A stretch of 64,000 nt of DNA, taken from contig JBEWZL010000163.1 of the NCBI GenBank assembly GCA_045837725.1, positions 310,001 to 374,000 of the forward strand. The letters run 5' to 3'. Below the pieces are notes generated by a model. That model saw nothing but the letters and a program-made list of their open reading frames with translations, did no database searches and was not told the DNA's origin. The DNA comes from Vermamoeba vermiformis. Taxonomy: Eukaryota > Tubulinea > Echinamoebida. This document shows, one piece after another, positions 35,387-46,107 of the stretch (within the stretch, counting starts at the first letter, position 1; each line of letters starts with the position of its first letter). The position numbers and the translations under genes are program-made.

Positions 35387-35893
35387 ACCTGTTAAATTTT
35401 GAACAACGAGTACTTACGTTTTTGAGCGACGTAATTGTAATCTTTTTTCTACCGTGCTTCACCTTGCTGATCTAGGGCTTCGTGTAGTGCGATATAAAAT
35501 AAACTGTACGATTAACATAATACCTCTTACATTGTTTGACAGAAGAGTGCAACAGTGCAGAATTGATGTTCGCTACTTGACACTTCTTGTTGTCTGGTTA
35601 CCGTTGAAAAAAGCGTTTTAACCAGAACGCGCCAAATACGAATTTATTTTAATAGGGAAGACCAAATCTCAGACCTCATCATCCAAAAGGTCATTGTATA
35701 ATGTAAGTATCCACTCTAGTGCTTAATTGAAGGTGGCTAGCGAGTTTGAGTGCGCGATTCGACGATCCGCTCGCGAACTTGCCTTAGCCGCTTCTTAATG
35801 ATAAATTAGAATCACGGATTTGTTATTGACGATTGCATTGATGTGCAGAGAATATTTGGTCTCTTGTAAATAGTTTAGAGGAAATCTGAAGAG
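35387..35893. other. Intergenic region between ARPC1 and ADA2
   Basis: ARPC1 3' UTR with AATAAA at 35498-35503, then presumed ADA2 promoter and 5' UTR. ATAATGTAAGT at about 35698-35708 could be a 5'-UTR splice donor. No coding ORF is supported. Confidence 0.4.
35498..35503 (+). terminator. AATAAA poly(A) signal
   Basis: AATAAA about 112 nt after the ARPC1 stop, followed by T-rich sequence. Confidence 0.55.
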
Positions 35894-38077
35894 ATGGGTG
35901 ACAACGCAGACGAGGGAGAGTAAGTAAATTTTTATTATTGATATAAAAATTATTTTACATCGTATATTTGCTAAATACATCGTTATTATAATTATCGGAC
36001 GCTAAGAAAGTTTTTAAAAAATAATTATTATCGCTATTATTGTTTATTACCATCACCAGAAGTATTATTGCAAATTGATTATTGAATACGAAATACATGT
36101 TTTAAATAAATTATTATAGCGGTCGCGCGAAGAAGCGACGTAAGACAGCGAAGGACAAAGAGAAAGAGAAGGAGGAACAAGGTACATAGGCCTTATTGAC
36201 ACGGACCATGTAAAGGTCATGTACTAACCGCTATTGTGCAGCTATTATCGGAGAGGCAGTTCAATATCACTGTAACTACTGCCGAAAAGATATTTCGTAC
36301 GGTGTTCGAACACGATGTGCCGTTTGTAACGATTTCGATCTCTGTATTGAATGTTTCTCTGTTGGTGTGGAACTTCAGGGACATCAAAACAATCATGATT
36401 ATAAGATTATAGTACGTAGATAGCGAACAATACCTCGAGTAACACGTGCTATTGATGACGATATTAATGGAATTAATGCGTGTAGGATGCCATGCACTTC
36501 CCATTTTTGAGTGAAGACTGGGGAGCTGACGAAGAAATTTTGTTATTGGAAGGCATGGAAGTGTGCGGTGCTGGTAACTGGGAGGATATTGCAGAGCACG
36601 TCACAACAAAGACGAAAGAAGAATGCGAAGAGCATTATTACAAATATTACATTAACTCGCCGAACTGGCCGCTGCCGGTGAGTACAATGCGCGAAGGGCT
36701 CATGGAGGTTTAGATATTCATTGTTATCCTTAGGACTTGTCGAAAATTATGTCAACGAGGGAGGACGTGATGAGGCTAAACTCTGGCAAGAAGACACGCG
36801 AGGATGGAACAAACATTAGTGTCACTAACACACGTAAACCTCGACCAAAGAAGCCGATTAACAACAAAGTAAGCAGGAGTTACGACATTTGAACGTCACG
36901 AACTAACGTTTGTCAGACCGCGCCATCAGTGCCTGTCGATCCTGACTTGGCTGGTTTCATGCCTAAGCGTGGTGAATTCGAAACCGAATATGATAACGAC
37001 GCAGAGTTTCTTATTAAAGACATGGTGTTCGATGAAGAAGACACTCCTGAAGAAAAAGGTTCGTGTAGCTATGCTGTTTTCATCGTGTACTAACGTAGCA
37101 ACTAGACGCGAAGGTGCAACTGTTACAACTATATAATTGGAAGTTAGATCGTCGAGCACAACGACGACAGTTCGTTTTAGATCACGGTCTTCACGATTTG
37201 AAAAAGATTGCTGCACTGGAGAAGAAACGAACGAAAGAAGAAAAAGAAGTTTATACTAAGACAAAGAAGTACTTGCAGTTAACAACCAACGAGGACTACG
37301 ATGAGTGGGTGAAGGGATTGGTGATCGAAAAGCAATTGAAGGAGCGTATTCAACAGTTGCAAGAGTACCGACGAATGGGATGTCACACATTGGCCGAGGG
37401 TGAAGTGTACGAGAAAGAGAAGAAGGCTCGAGAAACTGCCAAGCGACAGAACTATCCTAAGACAGTCGGCAGAAAGCCAATCAAGAGGCAGATGGAGCCT
37501 GGTACGTCGCGCTCATTTGTTATCTGTGCTCGTGCTAACGATTTGGTCGGTTCAGTTAACACAGCCTTGGACATTACGGGCAAACCTTCAGTGGACTTGT
37601 TGTCAGACAAGGAGCGAGACTTGTGCAGTGCTCTGAGGTTGTATCCCGAGCAGTACTTGGTGATTAAAGAGACGATGATCAGGGAGTTCTTGAAGTCGAA
37701 CATGTTGAACAAAGCACACATTACTAAGATTATTAAGATTGGTGAGTACTGTTCCATATGATATGAGGTGTCTTCTGTTATCAATGTATGCTAATGTTTT
37801 GTTATTTAGACCCTGCGAAGGTGAGTCGAATATTCGACTTTTTCGAGGAGAGCGCGTGGATCAACCGCCGATCTCAACAACCACAACCTCAGCCTGGTCA
37901 ACCCGGACAACCAGGTCAACCAGGCCAGCCGGGTCAACCTCAGATAAGGTAACGGCACTTGCATATTGTAACGCGAATGGGCCCTAACAATCGTTTTTTA
38001 GACGTCCGTCAGTTCCCGGTCAACCCATGCCAAACGGCGCACCAGTACCAATGGGATATCCAGGTCCAAATGCATAA
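35894..38077 (+). CDS. ADA2: SAGA complex transcriptional adaptor ADA2
   Basis: ADA2 stimulates the histone acetyltransferase Gcn5. About nine exons, ATG at 35894, TAA at 38077. Domains in order: a basic N-terminus ([20 protein letters not shown]), a ZZ zinc finger ([31 protein letters not shown], with H-x-H in GHQNNHDY), a SANT/Myb domain ([41 protein letters not shown]), the conserved middle ([39 protein letters not shown]), and a C-terminal SWIRM domain ([40 protein letters not shown]). After SWIRM a tail of five or so GQP triplets (about 37890-37940) and a Pro/Gly-rich end is unusual for ADA2. Confidence 0.96.
37885..37942 (+). repeat. Short coding tandem repeat, Gly-Gln-Pro
   Basis: A 9-bp unit of the form GGTCAACCN, varied by synonymous changes, encodes consecutive GQP triplets in the ADA2 tail. 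It looks like local slippage expansion inside the reading frame. Confidence 0.7.
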
Positions 38078-38127
38078 TAATGACTGTATTTGGATAGATG
38101 AAAAGAGGCACTATTTATTTGAACGAT

Positions 38128-38133
38128 AATAAA
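38128..38133 (+). terminator. AATAAA poly(A) signal
   Basis: AATAAA about 50 nt after the ADA2 stop. Confidence 0.5.
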
Positions 38134-38374
38134 TGAAATGTAGAACTAAGCAGTTTGATCTGATTTTTCGGCGCGTGTTCAGTCGGAACAATGTGGAAAT
38201 GCGCGGGGTGAATTTTAATCACTAACAATGTCAATGAATGACATAAGTTCAAGCTAGAAATAATTTTGTTATTTGTTTATGTTCAATACATTCTGCAGAT
38301 CCTTAGGTGCGATCAGGGTAGCGTCGCGCAGATCAACTGTAATATCGAAGAAGTTAAATTTTAAAAAATATATT

Positions 38375-40798
38375 ATGGAAGAATATGCCACAAGAAGTTA
38401 TCAAGTAAGTCAACGTTATTAGTTCGGTTAATTATGCGATCAGAAAATTGATCTCTGGTGGTACTAATTATTTCGCTTAATTATCATTATTTACTTAGTA
38501 AATAATCGCCACCATTTTTAAAAATGATTATTGGTTAAAATAATCGATTTTAATACTAAAATAACGATCCGTGTCAATTTAGTTGCTAATTCTTGCACTC
38601 AGGATGCTCTTCGCGTATTAAATCAATTACAATCCAATGCAGCTACAATATCCGACTGGGCGAAAAGCAGGCACTTGGATCTGACTTCGCTTTTGATGGA
38701 AGAGATGCGCCAATACATGACAAGACTTCGCGTAGACGTATGTATTTATGATTAATTTACGTGCATCGGATAATTAAATTTGTATCATAGATTGACGCTT
38801 TGTCAGCGAAGAGCATCCACGTTGCGGGTACAAAGGGCAAAGGATCCACGTGTGCCATGGTAGAATCAGTAATTCGAGCTCATGGATTCACTACAGGTAC
38901 ATAAATAAGCATAGTTATCATAACTTGAGCGAGCGTTGCTACACCGCGAGCAACTTACATTAGATGCGCTCTTTGTACAACTCATTTAGTACGTGTTATT
39001 CGAGTAAATTAATTATATATGACTCCTTAGGATTATATACATCACCACATCTCGTTACAGTTCGAGAACGAATCAAAATCAACGGCAAGCCAATTTCAGA
39101 AGAGACATTCACCAAGTACTTCTGGGAGTGCTGGGACATGCTCGAGGCCACTAAAGTACGTACTATTACACATTGTATATTCAAATACTAATATTCTTAC
39201 TTAGACACCATTGCATACAGATCCGAATTACTTTAGGTTTTTAACCATGTTAATGTACCGTATATTCCAAGAGGAGAAGGTAGAGTTTAGGAGATTGTAC
39301 AATATCGCATGTTATCTAATGGCATATTTATAGGTTCAATGTTTAGTTGTTGAGGTTGGCATGGGAGGACGAGCCGATCCGACCAACGTACTGACACATC
39401 CGGTAAGTCAAATCATAGTATATATAGTATAGACTAATATTATAGCAGGCTGTTTGCGGTATTACAACGCTCGATTACGACCACATGAATGTTCTTGGCA
39501 ACACGATCCAAGAAATTGCCTTCGAGAAGGCAGGCATTATGAAGGTTAGCGCAATAAGAGAAATTTCCTAATATAGTATATGCTCATGTTATTCAACAAT
39601 AGGAGAGATCTCCTGCGATCACAGTGCCTCAGCTTGTCGATGCAATGCCAGTGCTAGTAGACAAAGCATCAAAAGTTCACGTAAGGACGACGATGTGCCT
39701 TTCAATTTCATTAAAACTAACGAGCCAATCAGACTTCATTACGCGTCACATCGCCGCTCAGTTCGTATTTAGACGTGACTTCTAAGAAATTCAAACTCGG
39801 TCTTGCAGGAGACTTTCAACAAGTTAATGCTGCAATGGCCGTTGCTTTGGCCAATGAGTGGCTATTGAAATTTGACAGCAGAGGCGTCCAAAGTCCAACC
39901 GAGCCAGTAGTTCCCAAACTAGAAGACGGCGCGATAGATTATAACAACACGTTGCCAAAATATCACGTGTTCTCGTTGTCAAAAGAATTTATCAAAGGCC
40001 TGAAGCACTGCGAATGGCCTGGACGTGCACAAACAATTAAAATGAAGGTAGGTCTCGTCTATAGTTAAATTTTCAGTGTACTGAGTGTGCTTGTAGGATA
40101 CGGGCTTGTATTTCTTCATTGACGGAGCGCACACGACACGTGCCATGGAGCATTGTTTGTCGTGGTTTGGCGAAGACTCACATGTACATAATGACGGAAC
40201 AATAGCCGAGGGTCGTGCTTTTGAAGAACTGGCGATTGATCGGGATGACTTGAAGCACGAAGTGACACATGTCAACGTGGACCAAATGACACGTGATCAA
40301 AAGTTGAAGGACGACAAGGTTGTGCGAGTATTAATCTTTAACTGCAATCCTCCACGAGAGCCACAAAGCCTCTTAGATCCGATTTGGAATTTCACAAAAT
40401 CAAACGAGAAGAATATTGACTTTGATTACGTATTTTTTACCGCGAGCAAGGTCACTTTGAAGAAGAAAGATCAAAGCAACACTTTATCACAGACACGCGA
40501 GGCTCAACAAGTCAACGCAGCTGGTCTTACTAGCAGCAACATAGCGCTTCAACGGTCGATGAAAGAGTTGTGGCGTCAGTACGAGTCCGTCAAAGGTACC
40601 TCCGCGCAACAACACCAAAGCACAGTTGAAGTGTTTGGCTCGATCAACGAGGCCATTAAGACTGTTTTAGACCTCGAGAGGAGTTACGCGCCTGCACAAA
40701 AAGAAGTCCACGTGTTAGTCACGGGCAGTCTCTATTTGGTTGGAGGTGTACTGGATGTAATTAATTATCAGATTGCGGACAGACTTGATGATAAATAG
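38375..40798 (+). CDS. FPGS: Folylpolyglutamate synthase
   Basis: Adds glutamates to folates for cellular retention. About eleven exons from ATG at 38375 ([10 protein letters not shown]) to TAG at 40798. Mur-ligase-type motifs: the P-loop [51 protein letters not shown], the omega-loop/Mg region [80 protein letters not shown], and [18 protein letters not shown]. The segment between IDGAHT and the C-terminus carries a Gln/Ser-rich insertion ([19 protein letters not shown]). No strong presequence is visible, so the cytosolic form is more likely. Confidence 0.95.
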
Positions 40799-40969
40799 TG
40801 GTTCAAAATACATCATATTTTTATTAATACTTATTTGTGCCTACGCTAGTCAGGTTAGGCCGTAGATCAAGTCCGGATTCCCCGGGAAGTTGTCTTAAAT
40901 ACTGGTACTAGAATTGAACTTCGTTCAGAATACAACTAGTTCCATAACTACATAGTCCTTAATGGACAA

Positions 40970-40977
40970 GTCCAGTA
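40970..40977. repeat. 8-bp target-site duplication, left copy
   Basis: GTCCAGTA immediately precedes the left inverted repeat and recurs exactly at 42092-42099 after the right one. Confidence 0.85.
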
Positions 40978-42091
40978 GGGAGGCAATAAGTTTCTACCGG
41001 TCCGAAAGTTACGTGTAAATTTGGCCCTGCCTTGTACTTTTTACACGGCCATGTCACCTTGTAATTTTTTACAAGTACAAGGCACAGCGATTCTTGTAAA
41101 CTACAAAGAGGGTCAAATAGAGTTGAAATTAGTCGGTTGTACATCGGAATATCCAAGCATAGTAATTGGAGCTGGGGGTCAGTGGATTCAGGCGGAGTGG
41201 ACCTAGATCGGATTAGCTTCACCAATAGGCTTGGTGATACAGCTGCGGTTTCAACGGGAAAATAATTACTATTTCTAATCAACGTTCGGCTGATAGTAGA
41301 AATCAAAAACAAAGCAACTAGACTCGGGGATTCAGATCCTTTTCTTAAAAAATTTATTTTCTGCTGTAACATGGCAACTAAACGTTCACTAGGTATGTAC
41401 GTAATTATCGACCGTCAGAAATGGCTTCACCACAAAAATATTTTGATCGATAAGCTGATGTGGATCCGCTACTTGTGACTAATATAAAAACGTTACGTAT
41501 GCATGAATTCGAGTCAAACTCTAAGGTCTATCTCTAGCCGCCTCCTATTATGTAATGACAACATTGATCGGACTTACAATATTCCTCATCAGTAGAAAAA
41601 CACCGGGAAAGATGCTCGTTTAACATAATTTTTTTCGATCCGTTGTTTGAACAGAAAGATAAGAAGTTCAGCCAAATTTCGGTAGGAGGAGAATTTCAAC
41701 GTCGTAAATAACTGTGCAGTGAAGCTATATCTTTGTTTCAAGTGCGTTTATTGTTGGATGCATCCGGGATTCGCCTTCAATAAGAACCACTCACCATCGT
41801 CTGTTATATCCGTAAATGAAGTGCTAAAATATACTTAAAGAAACTGTTTAAAATTCGCCAAGCTTTATACTACTATAAAACTAAGGATACGGTGCTCATC
41901 TGTCAGTGGATCGAGTATTTCTATGGATTACGTTCAAATTCTGGGCGACAGGGGGCTTAATAAGCAAGGCGTACGGTTTTTGATTAAGCCTTGCCTTGTA
42001 CAAATTACAAGGTGACATGGCCGTGTAAAAAGTACAAGGCAGGGCCAAATTTACACGTAACTTTCGGACCGGTAGAAACTTATTGCCTCCC
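40978..42091. mobile_element. Non-autonomous DNA transposon with ~100-bp terminal inverted repeats
   Basis: The ends, beginning GGGAGGCAATAAGTTTC, are inverted copies of each other: about 40978-41067 on the left matches 42002-42091 on the right with no mismatch seen by eye. The match continues another ~10 bp (GTACAAGGCA) after a short indel. An exact 8-bp direct repeat GTCCAGTA flanks the ~1.1-kb unit. Eight-base duplications are typical of hAT and P-type elements, but the termini do not start with the usual hAT CAG. The interior contains no ORF resembling a transposase; the longest frame is ~137 codons and runs through the inverted repeat. Best call: a MITE-like or internally deleted element of unassigned superfamily, recent because the ends are nearly identical. 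It sits 76 bp upstream of the next gene's ATG. Confidence 0.85.
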
Positions 42092-42099
42092 GTCCAGTA
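42092..42099. repeat. 8-bp target-site duplication, right copy
   Basis: GTCCAGTA directly follows the right inverted repeat and matches 40970-40977. Confidence 0.85.
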
Positions 42100-42167
42100 C
42101 TGCCCCTTTTGGGGGTCCCCAAAATCTTATTTGTGCCAATCCTTTTAACAACCACAATAGAGTGGAA

Positions 42168-44255
42168 ATGACTTACCTCGTTGAGTATGCAGCTACTGCC
42201 CGCTCTTCTTGCCATTGGCTTGATTGCAAAGACGCAGCAATCGAGCAAGGTGAACTTCGGATCGGAAAAGTAAGCGTTTCAAATATTATTTTATTTCTTG
42301 TATAAAATATTGACGTATTATTATTACTTCGTTTATTGCGGCCAACTGCTAATAGGAATTTTAATTAATTAATTTTTATAGGGAAACAGCCAAACTACTT
42401 GGTACCACGTTGATTGTAAGTTAATACTATGGTTTTTAGTATAGATATATATATTGATATATTGTTAGGCTTTTTTAAATACTTGGTAGAGCTTGGTCCC
42501 AAAACCATCAAATTACAATCATGGCAGAATTTTGTGCGAAAGCGAGAGGATCCCACGGAAGAAGACCAACAGCTGTTGGACGATAAAATAAAGCAGTGTC
42601 ATAAAGACAAGGCAAATAAAAAGCGAAAGGCAGAAGAAGATATCAACGACAGATACGCTAAAATTGCAAAATTAGATCTGCCACCGTTATTTACCGACAA
42701 CTTGATCGAGTTATTATGTAGATTTAATACCAAAGACTTATTAACAGCTTCGCGAGTAAACAAACAGTTTTACGCAGTTTCCAGGAAATTATTGTACGCG
42801 CGCGAAGTGACAGTGACGCACAAAAAGTTTTACAATACAACGGCGAAGCAGTTACCATTCGTCATGCAGCTCAAAAAATTGAAATTTGAACAAAGATCTA
42901 TTGACACAGACTGCCACGATGATAAGTACACGCAACTACTCGCACAAATGACCAACCTGCAGTCGATCCACGTACCATTATTGGACACCGAGTTCGTCTT
43001 TCCAGCACTCAAAAACTTGACGCAATTGACGTCAATGACACTTCAATTAAGAAAGGAGCCATTTAACAGCGTCCAGAGTCACGTGTCAGTGCTGTCATTT
43101 GACGCGTTCAAAGAACTGAAAGAATTGAGTCTGGCACAAGTCCCGAAAGTTCTAACCACCGAGTTGTTGCCGTTAAGTAGTCAGTTGACGTCATTGTCCT
43201 TGAAAATGGTCAAGATCAGCAGCCTAAGTAGGTTCAACATACTGTGATTTTTCTCGGTCAGACTGGTGGGCACCAAGCATTTTATTAATTTTATTTCTGC
43301 GGCAGGGATGTTCACAAACCTCGAACACTTAGAATTCACCCCAGACATTGGTGATAGTGCTAACGTCGACAAGCTGATTCAAACTGAGGCCTTTGAACTG
43401 CCTCACTTGACCTCGTTGAAAAGTGACTGCCCAGGATCTGACTTTACAAAGTGGACGAGATTGAAGGCTCTCCAAGTACGTTTAGATATATTATTAACAG
43501 TCTAGCTCATTATTTTGCATTTAATTGCAGTTTGGTGGATCGTACGCGTATTCCGAGGTCAATTCGTTATTGCCGCCAAATTTAGAGCGGCTCTCCACCC
43601 GTTCATTAAAATTACCCGAAGTGCTTCCAGCATCACTAAAATACCTAGATATCGGCACTATAAGAATTTATATGGACGAGGAGGCTACTCTAGAGCCTCT
43701 TTATAAGTCCATGCGATCAACGAGTAAGTGCTCTACGACAAATGAAGTCTAGATGCAGATCCGTTATTTCACTCAAAATGAAGAACTCCCGCCCTGCTTT
43801 ATTAGCATTTTCTCTCCTAGCTATGGGTATCGCAGTCAAGGTTGTTTCTATGGACTGCGCGCCTAGGGTTGTTCGAATGAAAACGGATCTGCATTTGACG
43901 GGAGTTAGGATACTATATTATACTAGGAGGAATATAGTATAATATACTCCCTAGGGATAGACACTGACAAGGTTATATAATATTAGATGAGGACTGCACC
44001 ATTGAGCTGAATTGCGGCGAGTTTTTGAAGCTACCCGAAGACATCAAAACAAGAAACAATATGACGCTAGTAATAGTGGTTAATGGCTACGGAAATACCA
44101 CGTGGGACGAAATGTCAAAGTTTTTTGCGGATACTTTGCCACAGCGCTTGCACATCACTTTTCGTCACTGGAAGAACTGTCGTTACAAGCCGAAGTTGTT
44201 GGAGCTGCTCACATCAGTTGAAAAACGCACTCGATTGCTCGTTGATTTCAAATGA
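42168..44255 (+). CDS. PARP-type zinc finger plus F-box/LRR-like fusion protein
   Basis: About seven exons, ATG at 42168, TGA at 44255. The first three exons form a PARP-type (PF00645-like) finger: YLVEYAATARSSCHWLDCKD, QGELRIGK and TWYHVDCFFK, giving the C-x4-C ... H-x2-C metal set and the GELRIGK/WYH core that reads DNA breaks in PARP1 and DNA ligase III. A charged linker (KANKKRKAEEDINDRYAKIA) leads to an F-box (LPPLFTDNLIELLCRFNTKD, LLTASRVNKQFYAVSRKLLY). After that come irregular leucine-rich repeats (LQSIHVPLLDTEFVFPALKN, LEHLEFTPDIGDSANVD, LERLSTRSLKLPEVLPASLK). The parts share one frame across normal introns, so this is a true fusion unless transcripts show otherwise. Inferred role: a ubiquitin-ligase adaptor targeted to damaged DNA or chromatin. 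One late intron is about 265 nt. Confidence 0.82.
43740..43945. repeat. Nested inverted repeats inside an intron
   Basis: Within the long intron of the PARP-finger/F-box gene, ATGCAGATCCGTT near 43752 is matched inverted by AACGGATCTGCAT near 43892, with CTCCCG/CGGGAG nearby also pairing. Next to it TACTATATTATACTA and TATAGTATAATATA (about 43910-43945) form a smaller hairpin. It may be an old hairpin element; no coding content. Confidence 0.55.
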
Positions 44256-44487
44256 GCCCGAGCTGCTGCTGTTGTACAATTTTGGAATTTTTTTATTAAT
44301 ACATCGATGTCTAATGACACTCGATTCGCGCAAATTTTGATTGGAAATAATTGCAGGTATAATAAACTACCCGAATTTGAGATCCTCCATTGAAATTTCT
44401 TTGTCGTGACACCTTTCAGCTAACAAAATCGTCGCGGAACGTAATGTTACTAACACGAGCAGAAGAGCACTCAGAACTATCCATGCA

Positions 44488-46103
44488 ATGGAAAAAATCA
44501 AGAAGTTACCAAAGAGTACGTATTGACAATTTTTTAAGACCGATCTGATCCGGTAAAACCTTTCACTTCAGTTAAAAAAAATTCATGGGATTATTTTCAT
44601 ATGTTAATTATTATAATATATAGCACAGAGGGCGACCGAGGATGAAACAGAAATTAAGGCAATTTTAATAGGTAAATAATTGACACTTGATGTAGGACTG
44701 TGCTGCAAGTCATATTAGATAATATAAATTATGCAAAAATAGTCATTAATTTTAAGAATATTAATTTAATAAGAAATTTAGGAATGCCGCGAGCGCATTT
44801 AACCCACGTTGCAACGCAATTCGCTTTGTTTGGTCGCCACACGCTCTCCAAAGATGACCAATTCAAGTTACAATTCTTAGAATTGCCGAGATATGAATAT
44901 GGATCGCAATCTGTGCCTACTCTCGTTACAGGTAAAAATAAATTTGGATCGCATCCGGATGTAGTCCGATGTTTCAATTGTGAAATAGGTTCCTAATGCG
45001 ATATTTTAGGTCCTGGAGTAGACTTAACGCGCACGCTACCTATTGAGATGCTAATGAAGGTTATTGAATACATTCCTCCTGGTGACTGCTTGCGCCTGAG
45101 CGAATCCAACAAATTTTTCTACCAAAGTAAGTGAAACAAGAACCATATTTACTAATAGACGATAAATACAGTCGTCTTCTACAATTATATTGATTTGAAG
45201 TGCTTAATGGCATTCTAACTTTGTACTGGATGTAGTCATGAAAGAAGAATCGTTCTGGAATGCTTATTGCGAGAAAGTACTAAGATCTGCATTTAAAGAT
45301 GATTATGCGAAGATATTAGAGCGTAATACACTAAGTTATAAGCGACTAGCTCTTCATATTTTTGGCAAACGAGATCCAGTCAGGATTTATTCTGATTGGC
45401 AGTCCTATCAACGACTAGAGCGAAGTAAAAATGATGAAAGTATAGCTAAAGAGATTAAAAAAGAGATTAAGAAGAAGAAATTCAGGAAGATAGTCAGATT
45501 CGATACTTTTAATGCTCATGATTTCGAGATCCGCCTTACCGATCATGATTACGTGCATTATTTCTTCTTAGTAAGTCCTTATTGAAAACAATATACATAT
45601 ATAAGCGCTAACTACCATATTTAGGTTACTCTGTTGGAGTATAACTGGCAGATCGAAGACGATCAAGGACAAAAAAGTTATTTTGAACGGTCCGCGGAGT
45701 CGATTAAGAAATTCTGCGAAAAAGAAGTCGAAGAGAAGAAGAAATCAGTGCCTATAAAGAAGCACAAGCTCGTTGGTATTGAATACACCATTTTGTTCGT
45801 TGGATTTGACATGTTTCAGCATTTTCAGCAAAAAACACAAGCAGCACCACAAGGTAAATACTATAAACACCATATACCATCGATTAATAATAATTTCTCA
45901 CTTTGACGCTAGATCCGGGAGCAGATCGGGTTTTGTCATCCTTGGAACAAGTCACAACGTATTTCAGCTCCTTGCTGGACCATACAACGCATCCAATGCG
46001 ATTGAGACACATAATAGATCTACTAGATACGACCAATATGCTCGCCGTGTACACAGCTCTCATTGACTGCGTTGAAATCTCTTCGCTGGTGAAGATTGTA
46101 TAG
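44488..46103 (+). CDS. F-box protein, adaptor type, unknown partner
   Basis: Exons from MEKIKKLPK at 44488 join in frame through TQRATEDETEIKAILIG to GMPRAHLTHVATQFALFGRH and on to TAG at 46103. The F-box is TRTLPIEMLMKVIEYIPPGD, then CLRLSESNKFFYQ. The following exon begins FWNAYCEKVLRSAFKDDYAK, a typical post-F-box tryptophan segment. The rest (LALHIFGKRDPVRIYSDWQS, a Lys-rich stretch, then VTLLEYNWQIEDDQGQKSYF) resembles the beta-sandwich ends of F-box proteins with no standard repeats. The frame is open further upstream of 44488 to about 44419, so an earlier exon may exist. Its stop lies four bases from the stop of the convergent ankyrin gene. Confidence 0.7.
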
Positions 46104-46107
46104 CCGT

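Noticed and set aside
40959-41372. Minus-strand ORF inside the inverted-repeat element
   Set aside because: It reads through the terminal repeat and out past it, and shows no transposase motif.
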